Source of the DNA: Leuctra nigra
Lineage: Eukaryota > Arthropoda > Insecta > Plecoptera > Leuctridae
DNA length: 64,000 bases
Direction: 5' to 3'
NCBI GenBank assembly: GCA_934045905.1
Contig: OW203768.1
Location: 16,520,316-16,584,315 of the forward strand
The first letter of the stretch is position 1. Each line of letters opens with the position of its first letter. A program made the position numbers and the translations under genes. The notes under the pieces were generated by a model, which had not been told where the DNA came from, made no database searches, and saw only the letters and a list, made by a program, of their open reading frames with translations. This document shows positions 42,413-53,410 of this stretch, piece after piece.

Positions 42413-43008
42413 GAACCTGGAACCTGGAGGATGGCGGCAAATTAGAAATAGCAAAGAAGAGAATAGGTAGGAGCTTTTTTATTGGAATAATGTATGAGTC
42501 AAGTTATTTGTGAGACTGAAGTTTGATTGCTTTTGCGGAGGATTTTCTTTTTGGATCTCATTTAAGATTAATTTAGTTAAGTTTAGTTTTGGTTGTGTTT
42601 GGTTCTTTTACTAATGTACCACCACCAAGAGAGAATGGAAATAGAATGTACAAAAAGTGCCCTAGTTCTTGGGTGTTCGTTTAACAACTTTTCAGTTATT
42701 GGTTTTAAAACTTTCAGGATTAGAAATGTACATAAGTTGACTGAATGGGATATTGCATCTTGTGTACCTTTATTTTTATATTTCTTAGAGTCGACATCGA
42801 TTCACTAAGTCTAACTTTTGTGAAATGTACAGTCAGTCTCGTCAATATTGAACTGGGGAAGATTCTAATAAGTGAAGTGAAACGGTTGACTCTTAGAATT
42901 TGAAAAGTAATTATGTTGAACAGACTGCATGAATTTACCAAAAACGTGTATGCAAGAGCACTCAACCAACATGGTTTACAAAACTTCAAAAAGGGATGAC
43001 ATCAAGAA
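42413..43008. other. AT-rich spacer, nothing assigned
   Basis: Frames of 71 (plus) and 89 (minus) codons overlap on opposite strands, and neither looks like a known protein. Confidence 0.4.
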
Positions 43009-43010
43009 AC

Positions 43011-43234
43011 GTACACTCCTGGACACTGAAATTGGCCCGCGATCAATGTTTAAGTGGCACTACGGCTAGTATTTATTTATTTATTTGAAGTAATTTTTCG
43101 GCCCTAAACTCACAACTACCCATCCGGTCTTTGTGCCAAAAAATTACATTAAAATAAATTTTAAATACTAGCCGTATTGCCACTTGAACATTGACCGCGG
43201 GACCGCGGGCCAATTTCAGTGTCCACGAGTGTAC
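43011..43234. mobile_element. TA-flanked fold-back MITE, about 65 bp arms
   Basis: GTACACTCCTGGACACTGAA (43011) is inverted as TTCAGTGTCCACGAGTGTAC (43234). The arms continue through ATTGGCCCGCG and TACGGCTAGTATTTA on opposite strands. Flanking TA and CACTC ends suggest a Tc1/mariner-type origin. Confidence 0.82.
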
Positions 43235-43434
43235 ATCATGAAATGGAACCCATTTACGTAGACTCCCCTATATCATGAAATAGACAACATTGTTGAGAAT
43301 GTTTGCTTTATTCGTCAAAGCCGTCTTATTTTCTTTGGAAAATATCTCAGAACACCACAACTTCAAACATTTCTCATCGCACAAGAAGAAGAAAAACACA
43401 AATTTCACAATATGACTTAATATATTCTCCCCAC

Positions 43435-43665
43435 CTTGACGGAAATCAGCTTGATGTGTATGTAGTCGAGTTCGCACTTAGCATGATTACAATAGTGTGG
43501 GAACAATGCTAAGTAGCTGGGTCTCTGAACTCCTTCTCGAGGTTGGACTTGGTGTTTTTGTCGAGGGTACATCGGTGGGAACGTGGCGCCGGCAGAGAGC
43601 ACATGGAAGTCGAGTCCCACGGTGATGAGGTGTTGGTGTGGAGGACCGGAGAGAATCGATTTCAC
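43435..43665 (-). CDS. Possible exon, product not recognised
   Basis: The minus strand is GC-richer than its surroundings, with C/G-ended codons in the frame reading ITVGLDFHVLSAGATFPPMY and ending CELDYIHIKLISVK before a donor-like AAG|GTGGGG at 43434. Weak points are that a second frame is also open and coding-like (LDKNTKSNLEKEF), no acceptor AG lies close upstream in frame, and I recognise no family. It may be a genuine exon, a transposon relic or a compositional accident. Confidence 0.25.
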
Positions 43666-43989
43666 ACATGATTATCGACAGATTAGTACACTTAGAGGTT
43701 GGCGGCGGGTACCCGGGTACCTCATGTCAAGTTGGTACGGCGCCGTGTAACGCGTTGATGAGCGAGCACGGATACGCGCAACACCTCGGACAGAAATTCT
43801 GTAGGTATATCGAAAATGTCATCAAAAGCCAATAATTCTTCAATTTGTCACAGACTTGTATGAAAATCTAAAAAAAAACTAAAATGTTTATCCCAATAAC
43901 CATGCAAAGTTTTAAATTGATCGATCAAACGGTTCTCGCAGGATCTCGTTCAAAAAAGTGACCGCTCGCTGCGCTCGCTCAATTACTCG

Positions 43990-44100
43990 AGGTGCTCCCC
44001 AAGGGATAATATTTTGTATACGAGCGTAATTGTTTCAATACATTTACCAACAATACAATTACAGTTGTAATTTCAGTATTATGTCTCTTGGGTAGCACCT
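43990..44100. mobile_element. Small fold-back element
   Basis: AGGTGCTCCCCAAGGGATAA (43990) pairs imperfectly with the inverse of TCTCTTGGGTAGCACCT (44100), and the arms meet in an AT-rich centre with GTAATTGT/ACAATTAC. About 111 bp. No TSD determined. Confidence 0.6.
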
Positions 44101-44104
44101 ATTT

Positions 44105-45700
44105 AGTGATTTATTTGGACAAAACATGGCAAATCTACCCCAAGGCTCTTTACATATAGGAGAGAAAAGCAGGCACTGAGAAGTCGCTCATTTTCACGCA
44201 ATAAATTGTTTTTTACTTGTGTATCCAAGAAATTTCACTATTAAAGATCACTAATCAGTCACTAAGAATACTGCTACTGAAAGTGTTTATATCTAAAACA
44301 AGTGAAATTTCACTCATATTGTGGGACAGTGAGTTGGTTTGAAAAATGTGAAGCTAATTATGCTGCGAATTCACTAGTAGTGCTCAGTTTTCATATGTAA
44401 TTTGGTACAGGATTTCTGTGTCGCATACAAAAATTACTGAAATAGAAATATAGATATTTATTTAAAATAATCGTGAAATATTTAAAGAATCATTGTTTTG
44501 AAAGAATTTTACTATTTACTATGAGCTACAGCATTATATAAACTTCTCATTCTTATTGATACCCTAATAAATATTTATATTGTAATTACATATAAAAGTG
44601 GAAGTTATTATTTTAATCCTTAAAGCATTGTTATAAGATCTCCTTGATACAGCAGAGAAAACGGTATTAGGTGTAGCAAATGTTCCATTAATTCCATGAG
44701 AAAGAACATCGGAGAACGAAGTATACTCTCATTCATTATTATACATTTTCAAAACAAAACAAATACCTAGAAGCGGTAAACATAACCTAAATTGAGTTCA
44801 ATAAAACAATGAATATGAATATAATTTCCAGCTAAGTGCTAAATATTTATGTTTACGTAAACGATGAATCTGTTGTTGATGTATTGGGTTGCTAATTGAA
44901 ATGTGTCAAGTGGGTATTACACTATACAATTCAATGGGAGGAGTCAACGTAGCATAATAGTTCTCTTTACTCACACTAGAGCAGCACTGTCCATATAGTG
45001 GGAGAGGGAGCCAATCAAACGTGTGTGGGAAAGACAGTTGAATTTCAAAATGGATCCATTTGCTTTCCATTAGCATTAGCTGTCACAGCCTTCTTGACGA
45101 TCACGGCCCATCTGTTTTATTCGTGACGTCACATAGCAAGATAATGACTAGTGGTCCATAGTGTGATAGTCAAGAGAAATCCAAATTTTGACAATTCTTG
45201 GTTTAGAATCGGTTTTATTTTCCAAGGATTTGAGATGAAGAGACACTATAGAATTTAAGCAAATATCGAAACAGAGAACACGACTCGTAATATTATCATT
45301 ATTATTATGAATAAAGATCAAAATATTAACAGATCAATTAATGCTAATTGCTGTTTAGGACGATTGTTATAAAAAAACTAACCTCAAACCATGAAATTAG
45401 ACACAACGCCAAGATTTGAATTGGGACAATTTGAATTTGGAAGATTTGACGACTTATTGTGGGTATGTATTATTGTTCTGTAGCAGTGAACAGAGTGGTG
45501 TTCGGATTAATCTCGGATTAATGTCGAGGCTGTTTGTGTCGATGCGTCCAGTGAAGCGAGAAAATCGGAGACGAGTCTCATGAGCTGGTAAAGCGCTGCG
45601 TCATCGAGGTATTCCTGATTCTCATCGCATCCATTCCGTTCCCTTCGTCTCATGTCCCTTGCTCATCATCGTGTTGTTCGTGGGTTTTCGATTTCGAACA
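44105..45700. other. 1.6 kb AT-rich stretch, nothing recognised
   Basis: Only short frames. TGACGTCA occurs once near 45124. A weak inverted pair TATTACACTATA (44923) / CATAGTGTGATAG (45157) was seen but is too poor to call. Confidence 0.5.
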
Positions 45701-45709
45701 TGTTCCGAA

Positions 45710-46131
45710 CAAGGGCGTATTCAGGATGAAATTTCGGGGGGGGGGGCCAAACGTTACTAATATTTTGAAACACAACAGTGAAAAACAGGGGGTTCGGGGG
45801 CACAGCCACCGAGAAAAATTTGGAAAGTGCAATTTTGAATCGCAGATGTATATAGCTATTTGGGGGAATTGTAAATTACAAAATATCCAAAAATTGGTCT
45901 CAAGGTTTAAAAAACTCATTACGATATGCAAGTCTGGGGCGCATAGCCCCGGGAATGTTTTGGAATTTTAACTCAATTCTAACTATTTTGGAACGTTTTT
46001 GACATGAAATGTCTATTTTTAAGTGTTTTTTTCACATATTATTTTAAATGTGCTTATTTTCTTATGAAACCCGGATTTAGGAGGGAGCCATGGCCCCCTC
46101 GCCCCCCCCCCCCCCCCTGAATACGCCCTTG
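45710..46131. mobile_element. hAT-like MITE with perfect 8 bp TSD
   Basis: The ends CAAGGGCGTATTCAGG and CCTGAATACGCCCTTG are perfect inverses over 16 bp. The flanks GTTCCGAA (45702-45709) and GTTCCGAA (46132-46139) are identical 8 bp duplications, diagnostic of hAT. The inside is homologous to the copy at 9903-10336 in the opposite orientation. G11 (45736) and C16 (46102) tracts lie near the two ends. 422 bp, no transposase. Confidence 0.93.
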
Positions 46132-46240
46132 GTTCCGAAGTTCCTCACTAACAAGCCTATACAAGATCGTTTCAGCAATCAATTCGGTTCCAGTCAATGT
46201 TGAATCGAAACAAACTGTCAAACCTCCATACCTATTCTTA

Positions 46241-46770
46241 AGCCTGATTTACACTGTTCAAGTTTACTTTCAAGTCCTTGAATTCAACCCTTGAATTCAA
46301 CCCCTTGAATAGTCTAAACGGATAACTTGAAGCGTTCAACCCTTGAATTCAAGACTTGAAGCCATTTAGAACATGTCCTATTTTCCTTGAAGACTTGAAA
46401 GACTTGAACGACTTGAACCAATCAGAACCCACGCCACAACTCTGGCTCCGCCCCTCTCTCCAGTATCTTTCAAGATTTTCCCGCCAATTCCAGATTTTAA
46501 CATATTCTAGCAAATATTAATTAGTTACCGATATGTCATAATCACGAGAGACAACTGTTTCATTAAATACACAATATGTGTCTATGTGGCATCCAAAATC
46601 TAGCACAATATTAATAACATGTTCTTTGCAAGAAGTTACTATTTTAGGTTATGTTACGACTTGAAGCTTGAACAGTGTAAATGCCCATTCAAGTGGTTGA
46701 ATTCAAGGGTTGCGTTCAAGGGCTTGAATTCAAGGACTTGAAAGCAAACTTGAACAGTGTAAATGAGGCT
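46241..46770. mobile_element. Harbinger-like MITE with TTA target duplication
   Basis: AGCCTGATTTACACTGTTCA (46241) is inverted as TGAACAGTGTAAATGAGGCT (46770), with TTA on both flanks (46238-46240, 46771-46773). The subterminal regions are packed with TTGAATTCAA-type palindromic repeats and CTTGAA motifs on both sides. The termini resemble those of 39651 in design (AGCC...ATTTACAC). 530 bp, non-coding. Confidence 0.87.
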
Positions 46771-46847
46771 TTACTCCTCTTTCCTACACTTTTCGTTATC
46801 GATTCCTAACCACCGTTTTTCGTAGTTTACCTCAACACTGTAAAAAA

Positions 46848-47028
46848 GTGATACATTTATTACTAACGTATATGGCAGCCGCACTTGTGGTAAGTATCAA
46901 TATAATTTAATAGTACATTGATAGATTTATTACATTCACTAATGCATTTATACCTACATTGGAAATAAATCTATCAATGTATCCGTTACTTTTACCACAA
47001 GTGCAGCTGATATTAGTAAATACATTTA
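46848..47028. mobile_element. Fold-back element
   Basis: GCACTTGTGGTAA (46879) pairs with TTACCACAAGTGC (46992), and TACATTGATAGATTTATT with AATAAATCTATCAATGTA. Outer arms ATACATTTATTACTAA pair more loosely. About 181 bp, non-coding. Confidence 0.75.
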
Positions 47029-47042
47029 TAATTTTTTTTTAG

Positions 47043-47118
47043 AGTGTGCTGGGAAAGTTTCCTACCAATAGACCACGACCTCCTCCTACACACCTTCCCC
47101 ATCCTTACCTATTCTTCT
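47043..47118 (+). mobile_element. SINE, 5' part of an interrupted copy
   Basis: GTGCTGGGAAAGTTTCC, AATAGACCACGACCTCC and CTATTCTTCTTTTCATCA follow the SINE body order. The 3' terminal part reappears at 47548, about 430 bp later. Confidence 0.6.
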
Positions 47119-47547
47119 TTTCATCAAAAGGACCAATGAAATTTTAAGTTATCTAATATTCGTCAACATATTATTCGATTTATCGGTTTAGGAGTTGGAC
47201 TTTGAGTAATATATTAAAATGAAAACTTAAATTATTATATGAATGTGTCATTGTCAATGTGTCAATTGTTGATGGCCATTTTATGAATTGTGGTCTAGAC
47301 CAAAATGCATAAAATTGTTGTAACTTGCAACAAGCACTTTATATGATTTTCCCCAATAATTTAAAAAAAAGGATAACAATTCCTTAAAATAGCAAGAAAA
47401 GGACTGAATTCATCAAAAATTGAGAAAAATGCATTGTCAGGCAAAATGAAACACATATTTTTGAAATCAGGAACACTTGAAACATATTTATATATCATTT
47501 TTAGACGTGTCTGAACAAAAAACTAAATAAGGATATGTAATAATTAT
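47119..47547. other. AT-rich sequence separating two SINE parts
   Basis: About 430 bp with no recognised ends. It could be an insertion into the SINE or the product of two independent fragments. Confidence 0.4.
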
Positions 47548-47592
47548 CCCTCGCCATTAGTCTAGTTGCTGAACAATGACGTTAAAAACATC
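47548..47592 (+). mobile_element. SINE 3' terminal part
   Basis: CCTCGCCATTAGTCTAGTTG then CTGAACAATGACGTTAAA matches the 3' end of the SINE at 16625 (GCCATTAGCC...CAGTGCGACGTTAAG). Confidence 0.6.
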
Positions 47593-47984
47593 CTCATAAT
47601 CCTTCACAAACGCGAACATCAGTCGAGTCTCACAAACACAATGACAAAGCGCATCCGAGAGACTGTGATGAAACAACTGGACCGTTGTAACGAAGCTGAT
47701 TTGTATTGTACTCCCCGACAGCGTGTTTTTGCTGCTTGTCCCGCCACTCTACTCTACACACACACGGGGGGTGGGGGTGGGTCACCTAGATGCGGGGATG
47801 CAACCGGGTCAGAGTTCGTAGTCTGTGTGACCTGGATCCTCGGTGACCTCCCCCCCGTGAGTATGCACTCGCACGGCACATGCGCGCTGGCAGGGCAATG
47901 CTGTCTGGAGGATGCATTTCTGTGCACGGGAATATTGCATCGATTTGTTGCATTTTTGTTTAGAGCATTGATATGGTGTAAGAG

Positions 47985-48190
47985 CGGGGAATTATCAGTT
48001 TTTCCAAAAAATATTTTGTCATTATTATCATACTATCATTATTCAGTTTTTCCAACAAATATTTTGTCATTATTATCATACTATCATTATTCAGTTTTGA
48101 ATTATCAGTTTTTCCAAAAAATATTTTGTCATTATTATCATCATACTATTCAGTTTTGAATTATCAGTTTTTCCAAAAAATATTTTGTGA
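47985..48190. repeat. AT-rich tandem repeat, 46-58 bp x 4
   Basis: CAGTTTTTCCAAAAAATATT followed by TTGTCATTATTATCATACT recurs four times with small indels (an extra GTTTTGAATTAT in the last two). A 197-codon frame (47566-48159) overlaps it. That frame also crosses SINE sequence and is unlikely to be a gene. Confidence 0.88.
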
Positions 48191-48194
48191 AAAA

Positions 48195-49130
48195 TGTATT
48201 ACAAATTGCAATACGTTTTAGTACAATTTTTTTGTTGATGCGCGAGTATCTTTATCTTTTTAGGTAGTGCAATTTTGTGACATGTAGAACCAAGTCTATG
48301 TTTTTATCACTTCATGCGCTCTAACCAATTTTCTAAGAACTTATACAAAACTCAACATATTAATATTATACATTATACAAAAGATACAAAGAATAATCTG
48401 GGCCACTGAAAAAGTTTACTGGAGTATAAACCTGAAGAATATGTCACTCTTATAGAAGAATTGGGTCACATTTTCCAGACGCTTCCCAACCTATTTCTCT
48501 CAACATTTCTCAATCTCTTCTCTTCTATCCCCAACCCCATATTCTGTAACTATTTTCACATGACATCGACATGAGATCTCCCAACCTCCATAAGAACATC
48601 ACTACAAGCTATCGACAACTCGGGGATATAGATAGAGAATATGGCCCGAGTCAGCGACAAGTGTTGTGTTTGTCCGCAATTAGCGAGTAGTGCGCTGTTT
48701 GGACGATGCTAATGACTTGACCTCTGACCCGACTGCATATTGAACAGTTAGCCACGACCTAATGTCATGTTTGTGCTGGTCAGCGAGGACATTCCACGGC
48801 CGAGTGGTCAAGAGAGATCTGGAGTTGAATTGTGTCGCATCTGTGGGCTCATTTGTGACCATGCTTTGATTTTCATCAAGCTGAGTAAGATTCATGAGTT
48901 TAAGAACTATGTACATTTTTGTCGGTAGTGCAATTATTAGTATTATTTTAGTTATTGACCCTCGAAGAACCATAAGTTTGATAATTCCTTATTGGATATG
49001 GAATTTTAGATGCAAATCAAAATTACGATTTTTAAAAGATTTTAATGGAATGATTATTTTTTGAAAGAGAAAAATGATGATCATTTTGTTTTAACATGAT
49101 GACATGGTTTCAACATATTTACCTTGCGTT
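48195..49130. other. AT-rich spacer, nothing assigned
   Basis: No repeats seen. A minus-strand frame of 97 codons (48680-48973) has a loosely LINE-like RPWN stretch but no other support. Confidence 0.4.
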
Positions 49131-49132
49131 TT

Positions 49133-49267
49133 TACACTCTAAATTTGATTGAGTGAAAATCACTCAAAAATGAGTTAAATCCACTCAAAAAAGGAACAAT
49201 TTTGTAACATTTTTGAGGGATTAAACTCATTTTTGAGTGATTTTTACTCAATCAAATGTAGCGTGTA
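49133..49267. mobile_element. Short TA-flanked fold-back MITE
   Basis: TTTGATTGAGTGAAAATCAC pairs with GTGATTTTTACTCAATCAAA, and TCAAAAATGAGTTAAATCC pairs with GGATTAAACTCATTTTTGA. TACACTC and GCGTGTA form the outer ends with TA flanks. 135 bp. Confidence 0.82.
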
Positions 49268-49369
49268 GTTTATTTATAGTTTATTTTAGTTTAGTTTATT
49301 TTTTACATTTTATTTTGCCTTCCTCCCAAATTCCCACCAATCCATTTGGTCTTGTCCCTTCAAAAAAAA

Positions 49370-49741
49370 TTATTTAAATAAAATCAAATATTGCATTAAT
49401 ATCTCAAAATAGCGATTGAGAAAGCGAAGCGCTCGTTCAGTGTCAACAATTACCTGGCGATCGCTTCTTATTGGATTCAGACGACTCATTGTCTGCACGT
49501 CAATGTTTCGCCTCCCTTCCGAAGCTCGCATTACACATGTCCGTGTGAAGTACCTAATTACACAAAGACAGAATATTAATTTATTACCAAGATAACATTT
49601 GTGACGTTCCATAGTCACGTTCGACCCATTGGAAGGGAAAGGCAGCGTTGACCTCTGCAATGAATCAGCCGAGACAATCCGCAATTTGTCGCTGCTCACA
49701 GATTTTTGCCCTTTGCCCACTTTTAACTCCACTATTTGCAC
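49370..49741 (-). CDS. Unassigned 123-codon open frame
   Basis: Longer than chance frames nearby and outside tandem repeats, but it starts with GTG if taken at full length and matches no family known to me. Splice-like GTAATA and TAATTAG sites occur inside it. Low support. Confidence 0.15.
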   Translation of the reverse strand: MQIVELKVGKGQKSVSSDKLRIVSADSLQRSTLPFPSNGSNVTMERHKCYLGNKLIFCLCVIRYFTRTCVMRASEGRRNIDVQTMSRLNPIRSDRQVIVDTERALRFLNRYFEILMQYLILFK

Positions 49742-49744
49742 ACT

Positions 49745-51435
49745 ATTTCAATAAATAGCCCAAAAGCCCCTATTAAGCCAATTTTCCTATAACATTTCCA
49801 AGAAGGCAAATTATCCATCATTGTCCAACATTATCCAACCTTAAAAATGCAACCATAATTCTCCGATCATCTTGGGTTTTTTTTATAATTTTTTTTATTC
49901 ACAATGTCTAACACAGAGTTAATAATAAATAATAATGTTTGTAAATAAGAGAAGAATACACAGAGAAAAAAGCTCTTTAACAACCAGTCATAAAAATGAT
50001 ACATTAACATGAATATTTCTATCAATTAATGAAGTTATAATCGAATACATGTTCGGAAAAAGTGTCAAGAAAACCGAAATCTTGGGGGGCTAAAGCGTGT
50101 AAAAATACATTAATTCAAGTCAAAATATATAAAAATTTCCGGAACTGGCGACCGATCGTGTAAATGATCTACACAAACCGCCCCTATTTTTCACCCATCT
50201 TAGCCTTTATTGCTATTTTTTTAGAAAGTAGAGTGGCCCCCGATGGGCTAACTTTCCCCGTCCTTCAAACTACGATTTGATATTTCCCGCACGTAAATAT
50301 CAATCTAACACTTGAGCATGATCGGTCGAGGGTCAAGAAAATAAATCTTCAAAGACATTTCGAATGGTCGTCGTATGGGGTGAAATCCCTTCACCCCCTC
50401 GCGGGGCCCCCCAAAAAACAACCCCTTCACGGCCACGCTGGCAATTTGTCCCGCAGTTTCATATCTCGCTGCTGCGATCATGTCTTACGAACGCGTTACA
50501 AGAAGATCCGCCAGCCGTGATACGAACGCTCTCTGGTGATAATGTATATGGAACTATCACACCCCGGAGGCCCAGGAACAAAGTCGGGGGGCCATCTTAA
50601 CCCCCCGCCTTCCACCCCCGTGCAGTGGCGTAGTGGACTCTTCAGCAGGGGCTTCTGATTCCATCTTTCATGTACACTTGACCAAACTAAAAACGGTATT
50701 TGAAAGAAACGTTGGGCTGAAAAAGCGTTGATGGCATCATCCGAGGAAGTCTATGCTGCTAACTCGTTATCTTACTCTAGTAGATGAGCTCTGATTTCAT
50801 TGATAATTAAGGATTGATTGTCAAGCAGCCAATCCGTTTGGCGTTCAAACCCCAGCGCCACGAGTGAAAGAAATAAGCAGCATTTATGGGAGATGATCTT
50901 CAACTTTTTTATTTCTCATTGGCCGTATGACCTAGCAACCGATCAAATGTCAACAAATATACTCAGCTCGCGCCAAATAGTCGCGCAAATTAATATTGTG
51001 GTCAGATTCAGTGAAATTGTGCACACTTTATACATTTTAAGAACGATAAATGCGTGATATGTGCAGCAACATAACATAACTGCATCGCCTTTGACGCCTT
51101 GCCAAAGGTAAGCTTCCTTCCCACAGCCCAGGCGGCTCTGTCTGTACTTTTCGCAGCGCTATCTGTATTTAAACTCGCTGCCTATATCATATGTCTCCGT
51201 GTCCGACCCCCGCCACTGGTCGCCACCCCCCCCCCCCCCCCCTGCCCAGGCACATGTGAAGTGTCTTGACGGGGTTCTTGCGGCATGATTCTCGGCGCGC
51301 GTGACGTCGTAAATGTGTAATTTTGTCGCCTCTTCGGCCGCAGAATGCCTGCTGCTGCCTCCTAGTCGCTTTCCACCCGCCACGACGCTGATGAATGTTG
51401 CATGGCGAGGTCGAGGAGGCGCGTGTCGTGGCCGA
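49745..51435. other. Spacer with isolated GC-rich patches and one 17 C tract
   Basis: CAGTGGCGTAGTGG at 50624 looks like a hAT-like left end without a found partner. C17 lies at 51226-51242. CpG-rich DNA at 51290-51430 precedes the 21 bp array. No gene recognised. Confidence 0.4.
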
Positions 51436-51446
51436 TAAGAGGGGCA

Positions 51447-52067
51447 GTGGATGCGCTGGAGATATCAGTAGATGTGTTGAAGATATCAGTAGATGTGCTT
51501 GAGATATCAGTGGATGCGCTGGAGATATCAGTAATGTGTTGAAGATATCAGTAGATGTGCTTGAGATATCAGTGGATGCGCTGGAGATATCAGTAATGTG
51601 TTGAAGATATCAGTAGATGTGCTTGAGATATCAGTGGATGCGCTAGAGATATCAGTGGATGTGCTGAAGATATCAGTGGATGCGCTGGAGATATCAGTAA
51701 TGTGTTGAAGATATCAGTAGATGTGCTTGAGATATCAGTGGATGCGCTAGAGATATCAGTGGATGTGCTGAAGATATCAGAGGATACGCTGGAGATATCA
51801 GTAATGTGTTGAAGATATCAGTAGATGTGCTTGAGATATCAGTGGATGCGCTAGAGATATCAGTGGATGTGCTGAAGATATCAGTAGATGTTCTAGAGAT
51901 ATCAGTAGATGTTCTAGAGATATCAGTAGATGTTCTAGAGATATCAGTAGATGTTCTAGAGATATCAGTAGATGTTCTAGAGATATCAGTAGATGTTCTA
52001 GAGATATCAGTAGATGTTCTAGAGATATCAGTAGATGTTCTAGAGATATCAGTGGACGCAGAGGGTG
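51447..52067. repeat. 21 bp minisatellite, about 29 units
   Basis: GAGATATCAGTAGATGTTCT and variants (GATGCGCTG, GTGCTTGA, GTAATGTGTTGAA). The right third (about 51880-52060) is almost perfect 21 bp units. The left part mixes 19-21 bp units in larger blocks, for example the GCTGGAGATATCAGTAATG block. The in-frame heptapeptide EISVDVL results from the 21 bp period. Every unit holds the palindrome GATATC. Confidence 0.95.
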
Positions 52068-52663
52068 ATTTCAGGGGATGTTAGGAGAATTAATGTTTTT
52101 TAATATAATATCGTGGATGATAGGGGGCAGGGTGGGGATGTTCCCTCCTGCCCATCCCGATACCCATGAGTGTAGTTTGACCTCTGCGAGCTCAAATTGG
52201 ACTTTTTGTGTTCTTTACTTGCCAGAGATTTCCACTCTATTCGTGTCACGTGCCATCTTTCAAACCTCCGTCCTCACATTATTAAATGATTAGAAGTCGC
52301 GAACCAGTCGAGGTAAAAATTAAGCATTTGTTAATGTGTCATTCGTCCTTACTGTGAGTTTCACTTACGCCCCTTTAATAGTTAAAGGACCCACTTACCT
52401 CGCCATCGCCGCACGACAGTTGCATCTGCTATTAGACGGAGCTACACATGAAGAAGTCGGCCGATCTGTTGCATAATTCCTTCGTCTCCATCTGGCTCCT
52501 GTCATGTTCTGGCGCAACGTCTGGCGCCATCAGCCAATTAGATGCAGCGATTGCATGCTGTCAATCAGTCGGCTGCATTGTCTCATCTGCAGTTGATGCA
52601 ATTGCAGTGAGGGAAAGTGCAGCTTGAGTCATCTCCTGTGTGCATGTTACCTCAGAGCTTCAA

Positions 52664-52688
52664 GGCATTGTTGTTGTTGTTGTTGTTG
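52664..52688. repeat. (TTG)n microsatellite
   Basis: Eight TTG units in a row, then GATG. Flanks are unremarkable. Confidence 0.85.
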
Positions 52689-52827
52689 ATGTTAGGAAGC
52701 TATAGTTTGAAATTTATGTTACAGAGGTTCGAGTTCTTATACGACCTCAGAACACAGGGAAGTTAATAACTTCTGTATTAGTGATTATACACCTTGTAGC
52801 CTCAGTTTTAGAGATTAAATAAACTGA

Positions 52828-52948
52828 TCAAGTTGGCTCAAAAGTAACGTTGTGAACTTGCGTACCGTAGGTCCCAGGTTCGATTTCCGCCGTCGTTTTT
52901 TCCGGACTGCTATTTTTCGTGGTTTCCCTCAATTTATTGAGTTAGATC
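52828..52948 (+). mobile_element. SINE head and 5' body
   Basis: GTTGGCTCAAAAGTAACG (A-box region), CCAGGTTCGATTTCCGCC (B box) and TTTTCGTGGTTTCCCTCA follow the order of the SINE at 16625. The 3' body is lost. Confidence 0.65.
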
Positions 52949-53028
52949 ACGAGAGTATGTTTAATTGGAAACAAATATTTTGGGTATTTTTGCCAATTTG
53001 AAGACTAATCTGCCGCTTTTTTCAAATG

Positions 53029-53410
53029 TTTAGATTAGTTTGGTTTACCGGCGCGTCAACGACGAGGTTATATTGCGCACATTAATTTTATATTTAACTT
53101 TGTTGAACATAATTGGAGGACATGGGGAGGGGTCGACCTAACGGGCCCGATCCGGGAAAGTCCAGCACTGGTGGGAAGGCCAGGCCAGAATGGGGACAGA
53201 CCGGGGGGTGTGAGGATTCGGGCCGGTGGGACCCGATTTCAGGGGGATCACCATCTCGAGGGGGAAGGCCGGCCCGAGGGGCCCGCGAATTTGGGGAGGG
53301 CATGGGACTAGGTCGACCCTGGACTGCACTTAGTTGGGACCAACACTCGTTATGAGAGGCGGCCCCTTAAGCCCCACCACCGCGTCAAGGTGGCAGTCCA
53401 TTGGTGGGGA
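53029..53410 (-). mobile_element. Short GC-rich retroposon, copy 2
   Basis: Read on the minus strand it matches 18001-18455 nearly throughout (CTGCCACCTT, CCCCTCGAGATGGTGATCC-like core, GATCGGGCCCGTTAGG, GACGCGCCGG then TAAACC) and ends in an AATCTAAA tail at 53029. Both copies begin at the same point. It differs by internal indels. No clear TSD. Confidence 0.8.

Noticed and set aside
44923..45170. Possible TIR element with TATTACACTATA / CATAGTGTGATAG ends
   Set aside because: Only about 12 bases pair with several mismatches, and neither arms nor TSD extend it.
48680..48973. Possible LINE C-terminal fragment on the minus strand (RPWN stretch)
   Set aside because: Only one weak motif, no 3' UTR or tail, and no reverse-transcriptase blocks nearby.
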